DNA of 64,000 nt, taken from Euhalothece natronophila Z-M001 (GTDB lineage Bacteria > Cyanobacteriota > Cyanobacteriia > Cyanobacteriales > Rubidibacteraceae). The DNA is taken from the NCBI RefSeq assembly GCF_007904085.1, contig NZ_CP042326.1:2914001-2978000 (forward strand). Direction: 5' to 3'. A model generated the notes under the pieces. That model had not been told where the DNA came from. It was given only the letters and a program-made list of their open reading frames with translations, and ran no database searches. The translations under genes and the position numbers were made by a program. Positions 26,338 to 36,031 of the stretch are shown one piece after another. Within the stretch, counting starts at the first letter, position 1; the number at the start of each line of letters is the position of its first letter.

Positions 26338-27782
26338 ATTATAATTCCCTGACGCGCAGGTAAAGTCAAATTCAGTCCATCATTTTCCCACCCATAGTTG
26401 GCTTCTCCCTGTAATAAACGGGAAGGTTGACTATGTAATTTTTCCTTAGAGACTTTAACCATGGCTTCTTCTGTGCCAGAATTAATGGCAATAATCAGTT
26501 CTGAGGCGGCTAAACGACGGGAAAAGACATACACTAATCCTTCTGCATAGAGAATGTTATACTCTCCTGTTCGTAAAGCTGGATAACTGTGGCGCAATTG
26601 AATTAAATTCTGATGCCATTGTAATAACTCCTGATCCCACTCCTCTTGTGGGGGAAAAGTGCGACGAGAGTCGGGATCTAATCCACCGGGTAAACCCACT
26701 TCATCCCCATAATAAATACAGGGTGCACCTGGGAAAGTGAGTAATAATAAAGTAGCCAGTTTAACACTAGCGCGATCGCGCTGGGCAATACTTAACAATC
26801 GAGCTGTATCATGGCTTGCAAGGAGATTAAGTTGGGTTAAGGTGATCTCCCACGGATAGAGGGCGAGTAACTCCTCTATATGTGAACCATATTCCGTTGC
26901 ATTTAACGCTGGATAAGGCTTATAATCAGGCTGTTCTACTAACTCCCTATCAACGCGATCGCGCGCTGTAAAAGCAATCGTGGGGCCAGTAAACACATAA
27001 TTCATTACCCCATCAAACTGTTGACCATCTAACCAGCGTCGGGCATCTCCCCAAATTTCCCCAACAATATAAGCCTCAGGATTAACCTTCTTCACTCGTT
27101 CCCGAAATTCCTCCCAAAACCCCGGCACATCAATCTCAAAGGGAACATCTAATCGCCAACCATCAATTCCCTGCTGTAACCAATATTCCCCTACACGCAT
27201 AATGTATTCACGCACATCAGGATTTTCATGATTAAACTGAGGGAGCGCGCGATTATCCACCCAACTCGCATAATTCGCAGGTAAATCGCCATTATAAGCT
27301 GACACTGGCCAATCATAAATCTTAAACCAATCCACCCACGGGGAATAGGGGCCATTTTCTAAAATGTCATTAAAGAAGAAAAACCCCCGACTAGCATGAT
27401 TAAACACCCCATCTAAAACCAGTTTCATATTCCGTTGATGCACCGCTTTCAACAACGCCTGAAACGCCTCATTTCCCCCTAACATCGGATCAACGCGATA
27501 ATAATCATGAGTGTGATAACGATGATTACAAGCAGACTGAAAAATCGGGGTTAAGTAAAGTGCCGTTATCCCTAATTCCTGCAAATAATCTAACTTTTCA
27601 ATGACTCCCCACAAGTTTCCCCCTTTATATCCTTGTAGCGTTGGCGGATCATACCAGGGTTCAAACTCTACCTGTTGAAATTGATAGTCTGCATTTTTTG
27701 GGAAATCTGCTTTGGCAAATCGATCTGGGAAAATTTGGTAAAATACCGCATTTTTCACCCAGTTAGGGGTTTGAATGGACAT
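26328..27782 (-). CDS. GH13 alpha-amylase-family glycoside hydrolase (cyclomaltodextrinase/neopullulanase-like)
   Basis: 484 residues. The (βα)8 catalytic motifs are complete: LVLDGVFNHASRGFF, GWRLDVPFEI (nucleophile Asp), AYIVGEIWGDAR (acid/base Glu) and NLLASHDTARLLSI. It begins directly with WVKNAVFYQIFPDRFAKADF, without the N-terminal β-domain of typical neopullulanases, so it is a short form. It probably acts on cytoplasmic maltodextrins from glycogen; no signal peptide is present. The last two codons (GH-stop) lie inside the heptamer repeat, so the C-terminus is set by the repeat array. Confidence 0.9.
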   Translation of the reverse strand: MSIQTPNWVKNAVFYQIFPDRFAKADFPKNADYQFQQVEFEPWYDPPTLQGYKGGNLWGVIEKLDYLQELGITALYLTPIFQSACNHRYHTHDYYRVDPMLGGNEAFQALLKAVHQRNMKLVLDGVFNHASRGFFFFNDILENGPYSPWVDWFKIYDWPVSAYNGDLPANYASWVDNRALPQFNHENPDVREYIMRVGEYWLQQGIDGWRLDVPFEIDVPGFWEEFRERVKKVNPEAYIVGEIWGDARRWLDGQQFDGVMNYVFTGPTIAFTARDRVDRELVEQPDYKPYPALNATEYGSHIEELLALYPWEITLTQLNLLASHDTARLLSIAQRDRASVKLATLLLLTFPGAPCIYYGDEVGLPGGLDPDSRRTFPPQEEWDQELLQWHQNLIQLRHSYPALRTGEYNILYAEGLVYVFSRRLAASELIIAINSGTEEAMVKVSKEKLHSQPSRLLQGEANYGWENDGLNLTLPARQGIIIGH

Positions 27783-27873
27783 AAAATCGTTTTCTTTCCA
27801 GCTCCTCCCTATTGTACTGGTTTCTAACTTTACTTTTCTGTTACAAAGTATTTAGCGTATCTTGGCAAAACCC

Positions 27874-28770
27874 ATGACTTTATCTCAACTCTCAATAGAA
27901 ACAAAAACTTGGACTTGGCACGGTTATCCTATTACTTATCAAACCTGTGGCGAAAATGGAACTCCTATTGTCTGCGTTCACGGCTTTGGTGCATCATCTG
28001 GGCATTGGCGCAAAAATTTACCCACTCTCGGACAGTCTTTTCAATGTTATGCTATTGACTTAATTGGCTTTGGTGGTTCAGCCAAACCCAAGCCAGGTAA
28101 CGAAATTAACTATACCTTTGAAACTTGGGGACAGCAAATTGTTGATTTTTGTCAAGAAGTTGTGGGAAGTCCCGTTGTTCTAGTGGCAAATTCTATCGGC
28201 TGTGTCGCCGCGATGCAAGCCGCAGTTATACAACCTGACATTAGTTTAGGAGTCATTAATCTCAATATTTCCCTGAGACTATTACATGAACGAAAGCGCG
28301 ACACACTACCTTTGCACCGTCGTTTGGGCGCACCCCTGTTCCAAAAGATATTAAGTTATCCTCCCCTTTGTCGTTTATTTTTTCAGCAGCTAGCAAAACC
28401 AAAAACCGTTCGTAAAGTCTTATTACAAGCCTATAATCATCCTGAAGCGGTTACTGATGAATTAGTAGAAATTTTAATTACCCCTGCTAAAGATGAAGGA
28501 GCGCCTGATGTTTTTGCGGCTTTTATTGGCTATTCTCAAGGGCCACTCCCAGAAGACTTATTACCTCAATTAAGTTGTCCAGTGCTTATTTTATGGGGAA
28601 CAAAAGACCCTTGGGAAGATATTGAACTTGGGAAGAAATTAGGGGAATTTGAAACAGTCGAAAAGTTTATTCCCCTGTCTGATTTAGGTCACTGTCCGCA
28701 AGATGAAGCACCCGAAGTTGTTAACCCCATTATCGAGCAATGGATCAATGAACATGAGTTTATTCATTAG
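27874..28770 (+). CDS. alpha/beta hydrolase
   Basis: 298 residues from ATG 27874; a TTG four codons upstream is also possible. The oxyanion segment PIVCVHGFGASSGHWRKNLP, the nucleophile elbow LVANSIGCVAAMQA (Ser), the acid strand PVLILWGTKDPW and the His in SDLGHCPQDEAP show a complete catalytic triad. The group is widespread in cyanobacteria and plant chloroplasts (some members act on chlorophyll or lipid esters), but the substrate cannot be assigned. Divergent from the GH13 gene with 91 nt between them. Confidence 0.88.
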   Translation: MTLSQLSIETKTWTWHGYPITYQTCGENGTPIVCVHGFGASSGHWRKNLPTLGQSFQCYAIDLIGFGGSAKPKPGNEINYTFETWGQQIVDFCQEVVGSPVVLVANSIGCVAAMQAAVIQPDISLGVINLNISLRLLHERKRDTLPLHRRLGAPLFQKILSYPPLCRLFFQQLAKPKTVRKVLLQAYNHPEAVTDELVEILITPAKDEGAPDVFAAFIGYSQGPLPEDLLPQLSCPVLILWGTKDPWEDIELGKKLGEFETVEKFIPLSDLGHCPQDEAPEVVNPIIEQWINEHEFIH

Positions 28771-28831
28771 TCATCAAGAAGTGAGGGAGGACTTTTGGCT
28801 AGCTTGATTTTCCGCGATATCAACAAAGTTT

Positions 28832-29128
28832 ATGCTCGAATTTGACTGGGATGAGAGAAAACGGTTTATCAACAAGGAAAAACATGGGATTGACTTCTAT
28901 TTTGCCTGTAGGGTGTTTTGGGGGGAAACACTTCAGAAGAAGGTATGGAAAAATGGTGAAGAGAGAAAAATTGCGATTGGTAAGATAGGAGATGATGTTA
29001 TAGTTGTCGTTTTTGTAGAGCGAGAAAATACCATCAGACTAATTAGTGCTAGACCAGCAAGCCAAGATGAACGTAAATTCTACCAACAACGTTACCCGCG
29101 TAACCGCAAAAGAGATTTGGGAAACTGA
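28832..29128 (+). CDS. brnT: BrnT-family toxin
   Basis: 98 residues with the family signature: FDWDERKRFINKEKHGIDF, KIAIGKIGDDVIVVVFVER and RLISARPASQDERKFYQQR. BrnT has a RelE-like ribonuclease fold and halts translation; its BrnA partner neutralises it and represses the operon. The core residues look intact. The 3' end overlaps the antitoxin start (29067) by 62 nt, an unusually long overlap consistent with coupled translation. Confidence 0.9.
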   Translation: MLEFDWDERKRFINKEKHGIDFYFACRVFWGETLQKKVWKNGEERKIAIGKIGDDVIVVVFVERENTIRLISARPASQDERKFYQQRYPRNRKRDLGN

Positions 29129-29273
29129 AGACACTACAGATTTAGAACGAGTCAGATCAATGACCGATGAAGAAATTAAAGAAGCAATCGCTGACGATCC
29201 TGATACGTTTGAAACGGATGAGGAATTTTGGGAAGATGCTGTTTCTTGTCCTCCCCTAACGTTTGTCGATTGA
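29067..29273 (+). CDS. brnA: probable antitoxin of BrnT
   Basis: 68 residues from ATG 29067, chosen as the start within the overlap with the toxin gene. The protein is very acidic: TTDLERVRSMTDEEIKEAIA then DDPDTFETDEEFWEDA. That pattern (a short acidic partner directly after BrnT) is the BrnA-like arrangement in cyanobacteria, although the ribbon-helix-helix part of classical BrnA is short or missing here. Assigned mainly by position. Confidence 0.75.
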   Translation: MNVNSTNNVTRVTAKEIWETEDTTDLERVRSMTDEEIKEAIADDPDTFETDEEFWEDAVSCPPLTFVD

Positions 29274-29293
29274 CATTTTCAGCAAGCCCTAAA

Positions 29294-29683
29294 TTACAGT
29301 GATTGCAAGGTTTGATGTTTTTTCAAAGCCATGCGAATGGCGGCATGAACTTCTTTATGCTTAAAGGGCTTAAGAATATAACCATAGCAACCACTATCTT
29401 CCGCTCTTTCTAAGGTTTTATCGTCGCCATAAGCAGTTAAATAAATGACTGGAATATTGAAGTCTTGATGGAGTTTGGTTGCCGTTTCAATGCCATCCAT
29501 GTCCCCCTCAATGGCAATATCCATTAACACTAAGTCTGGAGACGTTTCCTCAATTTGTTCTAGGGCTTCGTTTCCTGAAGAAGCAATTCCAACTACTTCA
29601 TAATCTAGATTTTCTAATTTCCTAGCTAATCCTTTGGCGATGATAAATTCGTCTTCAACAATAAAAATTTTAGCCGTTGCCAT
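29294..29683 (-). CDS. single-domain response regulator
   Basis: 129 residues, a lone receiver domain: KIFIVEDEFIIAKGLARKL (acidic pair), SPDLVLMDIAIEGDMDGI (phospho-acceptor Asp), VIYLTAYGDDKTL (Thr) and GYILKPFKHKEVHAAIRMAL (Lys). The IAIEGDMDGIETA form is typical of regulators paired with HisKA_2 kinases. No output domain is present. It is 11 nt downstream of the kinase gene and probably its partner, acting by protein contact or phosphorelay. Confidence 0.9.
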   Translation of the reverse strand: MATAKIFIVEDEFIIAKGLARKLENLDYEVVGIASSGNEALEQIEETSPDLVLMDIAIEGDMDGIETATKLHQDFNIPVIYLTAYGDDKTLERAEDSGCYGYILKPFKHKEVHAAIRMALKKHQTLQSL

Positions 29684-29694
29684 GATTTACTATC

Positions 29695-31749
29695 CTAATA
29701 ACGTTTGCGATACTTTCGTTCTGAGAATGTCAAGATAAATGTTGTTCCATTATCTTGTTTTATCTCTAAATTTCCTTTAATTTGTTGGGTTAAGGTAGAA
29801 ATTAACTCCATTCCTAAAGAATCTAACTTAGTAATATCTAATTCCTCGGGAATCCCCACACCATTATCTTTAACTATTAGTGTAACTTCTTTTTCACTAT
29901 CTTGAGACAGATAAAGCCAAATTTTTCCCTTTCGGTTATCAGGAAAGGCGTGCTTAAAGGCATTAGAGATCAATTCATTGACTATTAAACCACAGGGATT
30001 TGCGGTTTCGATATTAAGAAATATTAAATCAACCTCTGTTTCTAGAGAAATACGACTCTCTGTAATATTATAAGACTCAAATAGATTTTCTAGTAAGGCT
30101 TCTAAGTATTCGCCAAAGTCTATTTTATTAAGTCCAGTTGAGCGATAAAGTTTCTCATGGATTAATGCCATAGATTGGACTCGGTTTTGACTGTCTTCTA
30201 AAATAGAAAGCACTTGGGGATTATCTGTATAATCACTTTGAAACTCTAACAAATTGGATACCACTAAAAGATTATTTTTAACGCGATGATGAATTTCTTT
30301 TAAGAGCATTTCCTTTTCTTGTAAAGAGTTTTCTAATTCTGTTTCATAACGCTTTCTCTCCGTAATATCACGATACATCCAAAGATGTCCTTGATGAAAG
30401 TTATCAACAATAACAGGAATATAATCTCGCTCTAGAGTTTTATGATTTTGCAAAACCCATTCTTCGTTAGTAACTAAACTATTGGCTTCTAAAATCTCTT
30501 GATTACGTTGCTCAAAGTTTGATTGATCCTGAAATAACTCTCCATAGTATTCTTCAAATTCATAATTACTTTTACCAACGAGTTCATTCGGGGTGACGGA
30601 AATATCAAAAAGATCGCAAAAAGGTTGGTTAACCAAAAGAACATTTAAATTTCTATCTTGTAACACGACTCCAACTTGTAAATTTTTGATGAGCGTAATT
30701 AAGCGAGAAGTTGTGGCGTGTAACTGTTGTTCAACTTGCTTACGTTCAGTAATATCAATTCCCACAGAAACAGCAGCCTTCCCTTGATTATATTTTTGAG
30801 CAACTAAAAGATGATACCGAGGAACGCCATTGACATAATTTTTAATGGTGGTTTTACTCAAGATTTGCTGAGAGTCTTGGAAAAAGCTTTCAATAAATCC
30901 TCCAAATTCTTGACGATGATTAATAAAGCCAATATCTTTGCCAATAAATTCTTCAGGCTGCATTTTAAGGGCTTTTGCTAAACGTTGATTAACCCCTAAA
31001 TATTTCAAATCAGAATCAATCCAAGAAATAAAGCCTGGCACCGCATCAATGACAGCTTGCAGTTGTTCGTTGGCTTTTTCTAGCTGTTGGGTACGTTTCT
31101 TGACTTTTTCTTCTAGTTTTTGATTAAATTGTTTTAATTCGGCTTCTGCTTGTTGAGATTTTTCGTAAAGTTGGGCTTGCTGAAGCGCGATCGCGATTTG
31201 AGCGGCTAATCGGTCTAAGAGTTCAATTTCTAATTCACTCCAATAACGAGGCTGACGCTGTTCATAGGCATAAATCACCCCCCAAAACTGTTCCCCTTGT
31301 TCTAGCGGCACAATAATTTTTGCAATGTCTTCTGAGGAGGTATCTTGAATTTTTTTCGGATTCTTTTCAAAATCACTAAATTGCTTGTCTAATTCTTTTG
31401 TGATATCACCCTGCTTAGATTGGGAATCAGAACTCGCAATAGCACGCAGTTCCCATTGTTGTGGAGAAACACGATGGTAAATAAAGACTTGTTCAACATT
31501 TAAGAAGGCTTTTACCTGTTGAGCAGTTGTCTTAAGAATTTCTTTAATATCTAAGGACTGGCGAATTTCTGCTACCATTTCCTCTAACAAGCGGTTACCT
31601 TGGGCTTGCTGTGACAGTTGCTCAGTATATTGCTTAACTTCTCCTTGCAAGTCTGCCTTTTGCTGTTTTAAGTTCTCCCGTTGTTTTTGTTCAAGGTGAC
31701 TAATTTTTTCCCTTAGCGAATTAACTAAGGCAAGGGTGTTAACATCCAT
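29695..31749 (-). CDS. sensor histidine kinase (GAF-PAS-PAS-HisKA_2)
   Basis: 684 residues, cytoplasmic. After an N-terminal coiled coil comes a GAF domain (about 60-195; VEQVFIYHRVSPQQWELRAI), a second coil, two PAS domains (about 225-345 and 350-465, each ending in a DITERK signature), then a HisKA_2 dimerisation helix (LKEIHHRVKNNLLVVSNLLE; phospho-His) and an HATPase (NELISNAFKHAF, VKDNGVGIPEEL, LGMELIST). The GAF lacks an obvious chromophore cysteine, so a bilin is not indicated. The signal is unknown. It is the first gene of a two-gene operon with the response regulator. Confidence 0.92.
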   Translation of the reverse strand: MDVNTLALVNSLREKISHLEQKQRENLKQQKADLQGEVKQYTEQLSQQAQGNRLLEEMVAEIRQSLDIKEILKTTAQQVKAFLNVEQVFIYHRVSPQQWELRAIASSDSQSKQGDITKELDKQFSDFEKNPKKIQDTSSEDIAKIIVPLEQGEQFWGVIYAYEQRQPRYWSELEIELLDRLAAQIAIALQQAQLYEKSQQAEAELKQFNQKLEEKVKKRTQQLEKANEQLQAVIDAVPGFISWIDSDLKYLGVNQRLAKALKMQPEEFIGKDIGFINHRQEFGGFIESFFQDSQQILSKTTIKNYVNGVPRYHLLVAQKYNQGKAAVSVGIDITERKQVEQQLHATTSRLITLIKNLQVGVVLQDRNLNVLLVNQPFCDLFDISVTPNELVGKSNYEFEEYYGELFQDQSNFEQRNQEILEANSLVTNEEWVLQNHKTLERDYIPVIVDNFHQGHLWMYRDITERKRYETELENSLQEKEMLLKEIHHRVKNNLLVVSNLLEFQSDYTDNPQVLSILEDSQNRVQSMALIHEKLYRSTGLNKIDFGEYLEALLENLFESYNITESRISLETEVDLIFLNIETANPCGLIVNELISNAFKHAFPDNRKGKIWLYLSQDSEKEVTLIVKDNGVGIPEELDITKLDSLGMELISTLTQQIKGNLEIKQDNGTTFILTFSERKYRKRY

Positions 31750-32000
31750 AATTCACGTTTTTCATCCCATCCATAACTTTATTTTAAAGAAAAATGTGAT
31801 TTATATCGCAAAAAGACCAAGTTTTAATAACTTCTCTAAATTTTTGCAAAGCAGGAAGCAAAGCGTCAGTAAATCTCCTTGACTCCTTAATTTCATCCCC
31901 AAGATTGACTCCAAGCAAATGTGTTAAAGTTAATATAAGTACATAAAAGGATCGGAATTAAAAGCTAATCCCTAGTCTTATTGGCTAAAATAGTTAATAG

Positions 32001-32070
32001 AAACGGTTAGCTATATCCGTTTACAATGCCAGCAAGGAAATCCTAACTTGGGTATTCTTGTAGGCAAGTT
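32001..32070 (+). promoter_or_regulatory. two-hairpin leader upstream of the 47-aa gene and aroQ
   Basis: AAACGG (32001-32006) pairs with CCGTTT (32017-32022), and AACTTG (32045-32050) with CAAGTT (32065-32070). Both lie 30-100 nt before the small gene. The 350-nt gap from 31750 to 32101 otherwise shows nothing coding; a TTGACT at 31905 may be part of a promoter. Confidence 0.4.
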
Positions 32071-32101
32071 GAAGTGAGGTCTCAGAGGAGCCATCTGTTC
32101 A

Positions 32102-32245
32102 ATGGAATATATCGAAGAAGCACTAGAAAAATTAAAAAACTGGGCTCGCAGGCTGATTGAGCTTCTGGGTGGGCCAGAAATGGAGCCAGAATCAGAGCCA
32201 ATCCCTGTTCCAGTTGAAGAACGTGTTTCCCGTTATTATCGCTAA
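32102..32245 (+). CDS. 47-aa acidic/proline-rich small protein
   Basis: ATG 32102 to TAA 32245: [20 protein letters not shown], then [20 protein letters not shown] and a basic VSRYYR end. An amphipathic helix is followed by a Pro/Glu tail, and the composition is clearly protein-like. AGAGGAG at 32083-32090 is a reasonable ribosome binding site. The stop is 17 nt before the GTG of aroQ, so it is probably translated from the same message. I believe similar small proteins occur in other cyanobacteria but cannot verify this. No function is known. Confidence 0.65.
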   Translation: MEYIEEALEKLKNWARRLIELLGGPEMEPESEPIPVPVEERVSRYYR

Positions 32246-32262
32246 AAACGCGTTTAACATCA

Positions 32263-32715
32263 GTGTCACAATTACGAATTTTGGTGTTACACGGTCCTAA
32301 CCTAAACCTCTTAGGTGTTCGTGAACCCTCTATTTACGGGGCTTTAACTTTGGAGCAAATTAATGCAGCTCTGGAAACTCATGCTGCAGGGCTGCATAGC
32401 ACTATTCAATGTCAGCAATTTAACTCAGAAGGGGCAATTGTTGAAGCCATCCACAATGCTCTTGATGAAAAGGATGGTATTTTAATCAATGCTGGGGCTT
32501 ATACCCATACTAGCGTTGCTATTCGAGATGCTCTCTCAGGAGTAAAGTTGCCGATTGTAGAGGTGCATCTTAGTAATATTTATCAAAGAGAAGCCTTCCG
32601 CCATTATTCTTATATTGCGCCCATTGCGGTGGGACAAATTAGTGGGTTTGGGATAGATAGTTATTTATTGGGCTTAGAGGCTTTAGTCCGCCATCTTCAG
32701 CGAGAAGGGGGATAG
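32263..32715 (+). CDS. aroQ: type II 3-dehydroquinate dehydratase
   Basis: 150 residues with a GTG start. Catalytic motifs: [22 protein letters not shown] region with the active-site Tyr, [18 protein letters not shown] (Asn) and [20 protein letters not shown] (His, Arg). It dehydrates 3-dehydroquinate to 3-dehydroshikimate in aromatic amino acid synthesis; the dodecameric class II enzyme is unrelated to AroD. AroB, the previous step, is encoded at 43509. The next gene begins 3 nt after the stop. Confidence 0.95.
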   Translation: MSQLRILVLHGPNLNLLGVREPSIYGALTLEQINAALETHAAGLHSTIQCQQFNSEGAIVEAIHNALDEKDGILINAGAYTHTSVAIRDALSGVKLPIVEVHLSNIYQREAFRHYSYIAPIAVGQISGFGIDSYLLGLEALVRHLQREGG

Positions 32716-32718
32716 TTA

Positions 32719-33471
32719 ATGCGTCATCTCCTCTTGTCTCGTTGGCAGGGAAGTATTTTTGCAGCTTGTTTAGGGCTAGATTGCTCTTTAGTGTGGCAGC
32801 AAGGAATTGAAAGTCTAGCTACAAAAGAAGATTGGCAACTATCTTTTACGGAAGAAACCGCAGGGGAAATACTTTTAATTAGTTTACCGAGATTACTGTT
32901 TTTTTGTGATCAGCCAGAGGAAACAATTACAAAACCTCATCACTTAGCAGAGAGTCAGCTTGCTATAAATAGCTATGTCAGGGCAATGGCACTAATTTTA
33001 AGGGAAAAGCTAGTGGCAGAAAGGCTGTTTCAGGATTTAAAAGCCACTTTTGGACAAGATTATGATCATGAAAGTTTACAAACGCTACAGATTAGTTTAG
33101 AAGAGGGAAAATCGTTACAGGAAGTCAAAGAGCAACTGCCCTTAAGTTGTTGGGAAATTTGGTTAGCTTTATACTGTTTTGTAACCAGTGCAGAAGACGT
33201 TGTTTTAACGATTAATCGTGCTGAGCAATTTGGTGGTGCAGAAGTAGTAGCTTTAGCAGGTGCTTTGTCGGGAGCGCATAATGGTGTGAGTGGGATTCCG
33301 ATTCCTTGGCGTTGTCGCTATAGGGAACAACTTAAACATTGGAAAACTAAATTAGAAGCCATGTTTATTACTTGGAGTGGCAGTTATCAATTTGCTAGGA
33401 TGGGTCAACCTATGGATATCAATCATTTAAACGCGATCGCGCTTCCAGAGGTCATTCAACCTCGTTATTAG
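32719..33471 (+). CDS. degenerate ADP-ribosylglycohydrolase-fold protein
   Basis: 250 residues. The C-terminal region EIWLALYCFVTSAEDVVLTI, NRAEQFGGAEVVALAGALSG and AHNGVSGIPIPW follows the DraG/ADP-ribosylglycohydrolase pattern, and the N-terminus GSIFAACLG corresponds to the family start. The metal-binding residues are not there: the usual GGDADT is GGAEVV, and no TDDT motif follows the N-terminus. It is therefore probably not a hydrolase. It follows aroQ by 3 nt and must be translated from the same message. Confidence 0.65.
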   Translation: MRHLLLSRWQGSIFAACLGLDCSLVWQQGIESLATKEDWQLSFTEETAGEILLISLPRLLFFCDQPEETITKPHHLAESQLAINSYVRAMALILREKLVAERLFQDLKATFGQDYDHESLQTLQISLEEGKSLQEVKEQLPLSCWEIWLALYCFVTSAEDVVLTINRAEQFGGAEVVALAGALSGAHNGVSGIPIPWRCRYREQLKHWKTKLEAMFITWSGSYQFARMGQPMDINHLNAIALPEVIQPRY

Positions 33472-33536
33472 TTATCTTAAAAATTTAATCATTTAAAATT
33501 AATGCTGATTCCGAATTTGGAAAGGAATTTTAAGCG

Positions 33537-35906
33537 ATGAAATATGCTTCCCGTATGATCCAACTATTAACTCGTCATCGTAGAAATTGGCTTTCCTTGA
33601 CTCGGTTTATCAAGAGATGGGGTGGGCTTTTTTCTGGTTCTGGCTTAGTTTTTTTACTGGCTGTATCAACACTCACAGGAGTAGTGGGGAATAGTCTCTA
33701 TAATCAGCCTCAGTTAGGAATGGGAGCGCGATCGCCGCAAACCATTGTCGCCCCCTCAGATTTAACGATTAAAAATGAACGAGAAACAGAGATCAAACGG
33801 GAACAAATGCGTGAGCAACAAACTCCTGTTCTCAAAATTGACCAAGAGAAAAATAATCAAATTCTCAAAGCCTTAGACACTCAATTAGCAGAATTATCCA
33901 CTTTACGACAACAAGCTGGGGCGGACTTATTTATTGGAACTAATCGCATTTCAGAGGTTGTCCAAGTTTATCTTCGCACTTGTTCCCCGCGGGAGTGGAG
34001 TGAAATTTTAGGAAGTTTAGACGAACCTGTCGAAAATCCTAATTCCCTATTAAAAAATGCCCAAAATCAGCTTTACCGACTTTCACAAATTCTATCACCA
34101 AGAGAGTTTTCTGATGTAATTACCACCATTCAAGAGGTGCGCGAGCAATATAGAAATACCTTAACAAACACTCGTGAACCTCACGATTGGGAAACCAATC
34201 AATTGAGTAAAGCTCAAAAAATGGTTTTATTACAGCTATCTCCTTCAGGGTGGGAAAATACAAAAAGTGGGATTAAAAGAACGGCTCGACAAATGCTAGC
34301 ACAAGGAATTAGTGCCGGGATTCCCACGTCGGTTTTAGATAATGCAATTAGTGTACAACTAGAAGGAAAAGTCCCTGCAGTAAGTGGTTTTCTAGCAATA
34401 GAACTGCTTCAAGATCTCTTAGAACCCAATTTAATTGAAGATCATGTTCAAACGGAACGTCAAGCCGAACAAGCCGCTTCTGAAGTTACCCCTGTGATGT
34501 TAAGCATCGAAGAAGGAGAAACCATTGTTCGAGAAGGAGAAACCATTAGTTATGAACAGTTTTTATTATTAGATGCGTTTGAACTGAGTCAACGAAGCAT
34601 TAACTGGTTAGGATTAATTGGTTGTGTTATTTTAGTTAGCTTTGCGATTGCGATCTTTTGGTTGGTGAAGCGACAAGTCAGACGAGATTTGCGACTGCGA
34701 GATCAACTTTTATTAACGTTTCTGAGTATAATTAGTCCTTTACTGTTAATGTTAGGAGTGCCTTATTCTGCATTACCCGCCGTAGCCTTATTAGTGAGTA
34801 GTTTTTATGGCCCAACTTTAGCCTTAACTCAAGTGAGTCTCCTTACAGGCTTACAAGTCTATATGCTAGTCAGCGCAGAGGAAACGTTGATTCCTTGGGA
34901 AGCATTAATGACAGGGGCAATTGGAGGATTATTAGCCGCTACGATTGCAGGAAAACTGCGATCGCGCGAAGAATTAGCCCTTTTAGGCGGCGGAATTGGC
35001 TTAGTTCAAGGGGCAGTTTATTTATTTCTGAGTTTTGCTACCAATGGTACTGGGGAAATTTATCTAGCAGAAGGAATTTTCCATGGGTTATCAGGGTTAG
35101 GAGGAAGTATTATTGCCTTTGGGTTATCTCCTTACTTGGAACGCTTATTTGATCTGGTCACTCCCATTCGCTTAGCAGAATTAGCCAACCCCAATCGCCC
35201 CATGTTACAACGGTTAGCCATTGAAACCCCTGGCACCTTTCAACATACCTTATTTGTGTCTTCGTTAGCCGAGGCAGCGGCGCGAGAATTAAATTGTAAT
35301 GTGGAATTGGTACGGGCGGGAACGCTTTATCATGATATTGGGAAAATGCACGATCCCTTGGGATTTATCGAGAACCAAATGGGGTGCAAAAATAAGCATG
35401 ATGAGATTAATGATCCCTATGAAAGTGCCAAAATTATTAAAAAGCACGTCACTCAAGGATTGGTGATGGCGCGTCGGATTGGATTACCGAAAGTAATTCA
35501 GGATTTTATTCCTGAACATCAGGGAACATTACTGATTTCCTATTTTTATTTTCAAGCCAAACAACAGGGAAATGGAGATGTATCTGAGGCGGATTTTCGC
35601 TATGATGGGCCTACGCCTCAATCACGGGAAACAGGCATTGTGATGTTAGCAGATGGCTGTGAAGCGGCGCTGCGATCGCTGAATGATGTATCGGAAGAAC
35701 AAGCCCTCGCTATGGTAAATAAAATTATTCGGGCCCGTTGGCAAGATCAACAGTTAAAAGATGCTAATTTAACCAAGACAGAATTGAAACAAGTGGCACA
35801 AGTATTTGTGCGAGTTTGGCAACAAAGTAATCATAAACGCATTGCTTATCCTAAAGCGGCGTTAGATGCCAAATACTCGTCTTCTTTGAAAAAAAAGGAA
35901 TGTTAA
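33537..35906 (+). CDS. 7TM-HD phosphodiesterase (PgpH/YqfF family)
   Basis: 789 residues. An N-terminal signal/transmembrane helix (about residue 38-60) leads to an extracytoplasmic helical 7TMR-HD domain of about 270 residues, followed by seven transmembrane segments (about 360-545), and a cytoplasmic HD domain: PGTFQHTLFVSSLAEAA, GTLYHDIGKMHDPLGFIENQ and EHQGTLLISYFYFQAK. In Firmicutes PgpH hydrolyses cyclic-di-AMP; the HD metal residues are intact here, so the same activity is likely. It begins 66 nt after the preceding gene. Confidence 0.93.
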   Translation: MKYASRMIQLLTRHRRNWLSLTRFIKRWGGLFSGSGLVFLLAVSTLTGVVGNSLYNQPQLGMGARSPQTIVAPSDLTIKNERETEIKREQMREQQTPVLKIDQEKNNQILKALDTQLAELSTLRQQAGADLFIGTNRISEVVQVYLRTCSPREWSEILGSLDEPVENPNSLLKNAQNQLYRLSQILSPREFSDVITTIQEVREQYRNTLTNTREPHDWETNQLSKAQKMVLLQLSPSGWENTKSGIKRTARQMLAQGISAGIPTSVLDNAISVQLEGKVPAVSGFLAIELLQDLLEPNLIEDHVQTERQAEQAASEVTPVMLSIEEGETIVREGETISYEQFLLLDAFELSQRSINWLGLIGCVILVSFAIAIFWLVKRQVRRDLRLRDQLLLTFLSIISPLLLMLGVPYSALPAVALLVSSFYGPTLALTQVSLLTGLQVYMLVSAEETLIPWEALMTGAIGGLLAATIAGKLRSREELALLGGGIGLVQGAVYLFLSFATNGTGEIYLAEGIFHGLSGLGGSIIAFGLSPYLERLFDLVTPIRLAELANPNRPMLQRLAIETPGTFQHTLFVSSLAEAAARELNCNVELVRAGTLYHDIGKMHDPLGFIENQMGCKNKHDEINDPYESAKIIKKHVTQGLVMARRIGLPKVIQDFIPEHQGTLLISYFYFQAKQQGNGDVSEADFRYDGPTPQSRETGIVMLADGCEAALRSLNDVSEEQALAMVNKIIRARWQDQQLKDANLTKTELKQVAQVFVRVWQQSNHKRIAYPKAALDAKYSSSLKKKEC

Positions 35907-36031
35907 GACAAACCAATTGGAGAACGCTTGTCTGAGTCGATCCTACAGCTAATTCAGCCTCTTCTGCCTAAATGCGAGAAGATTCCCTTGTACACTCTTA
36001 TCTAGATATATAGTCGTTCCAATTCAGTTCT

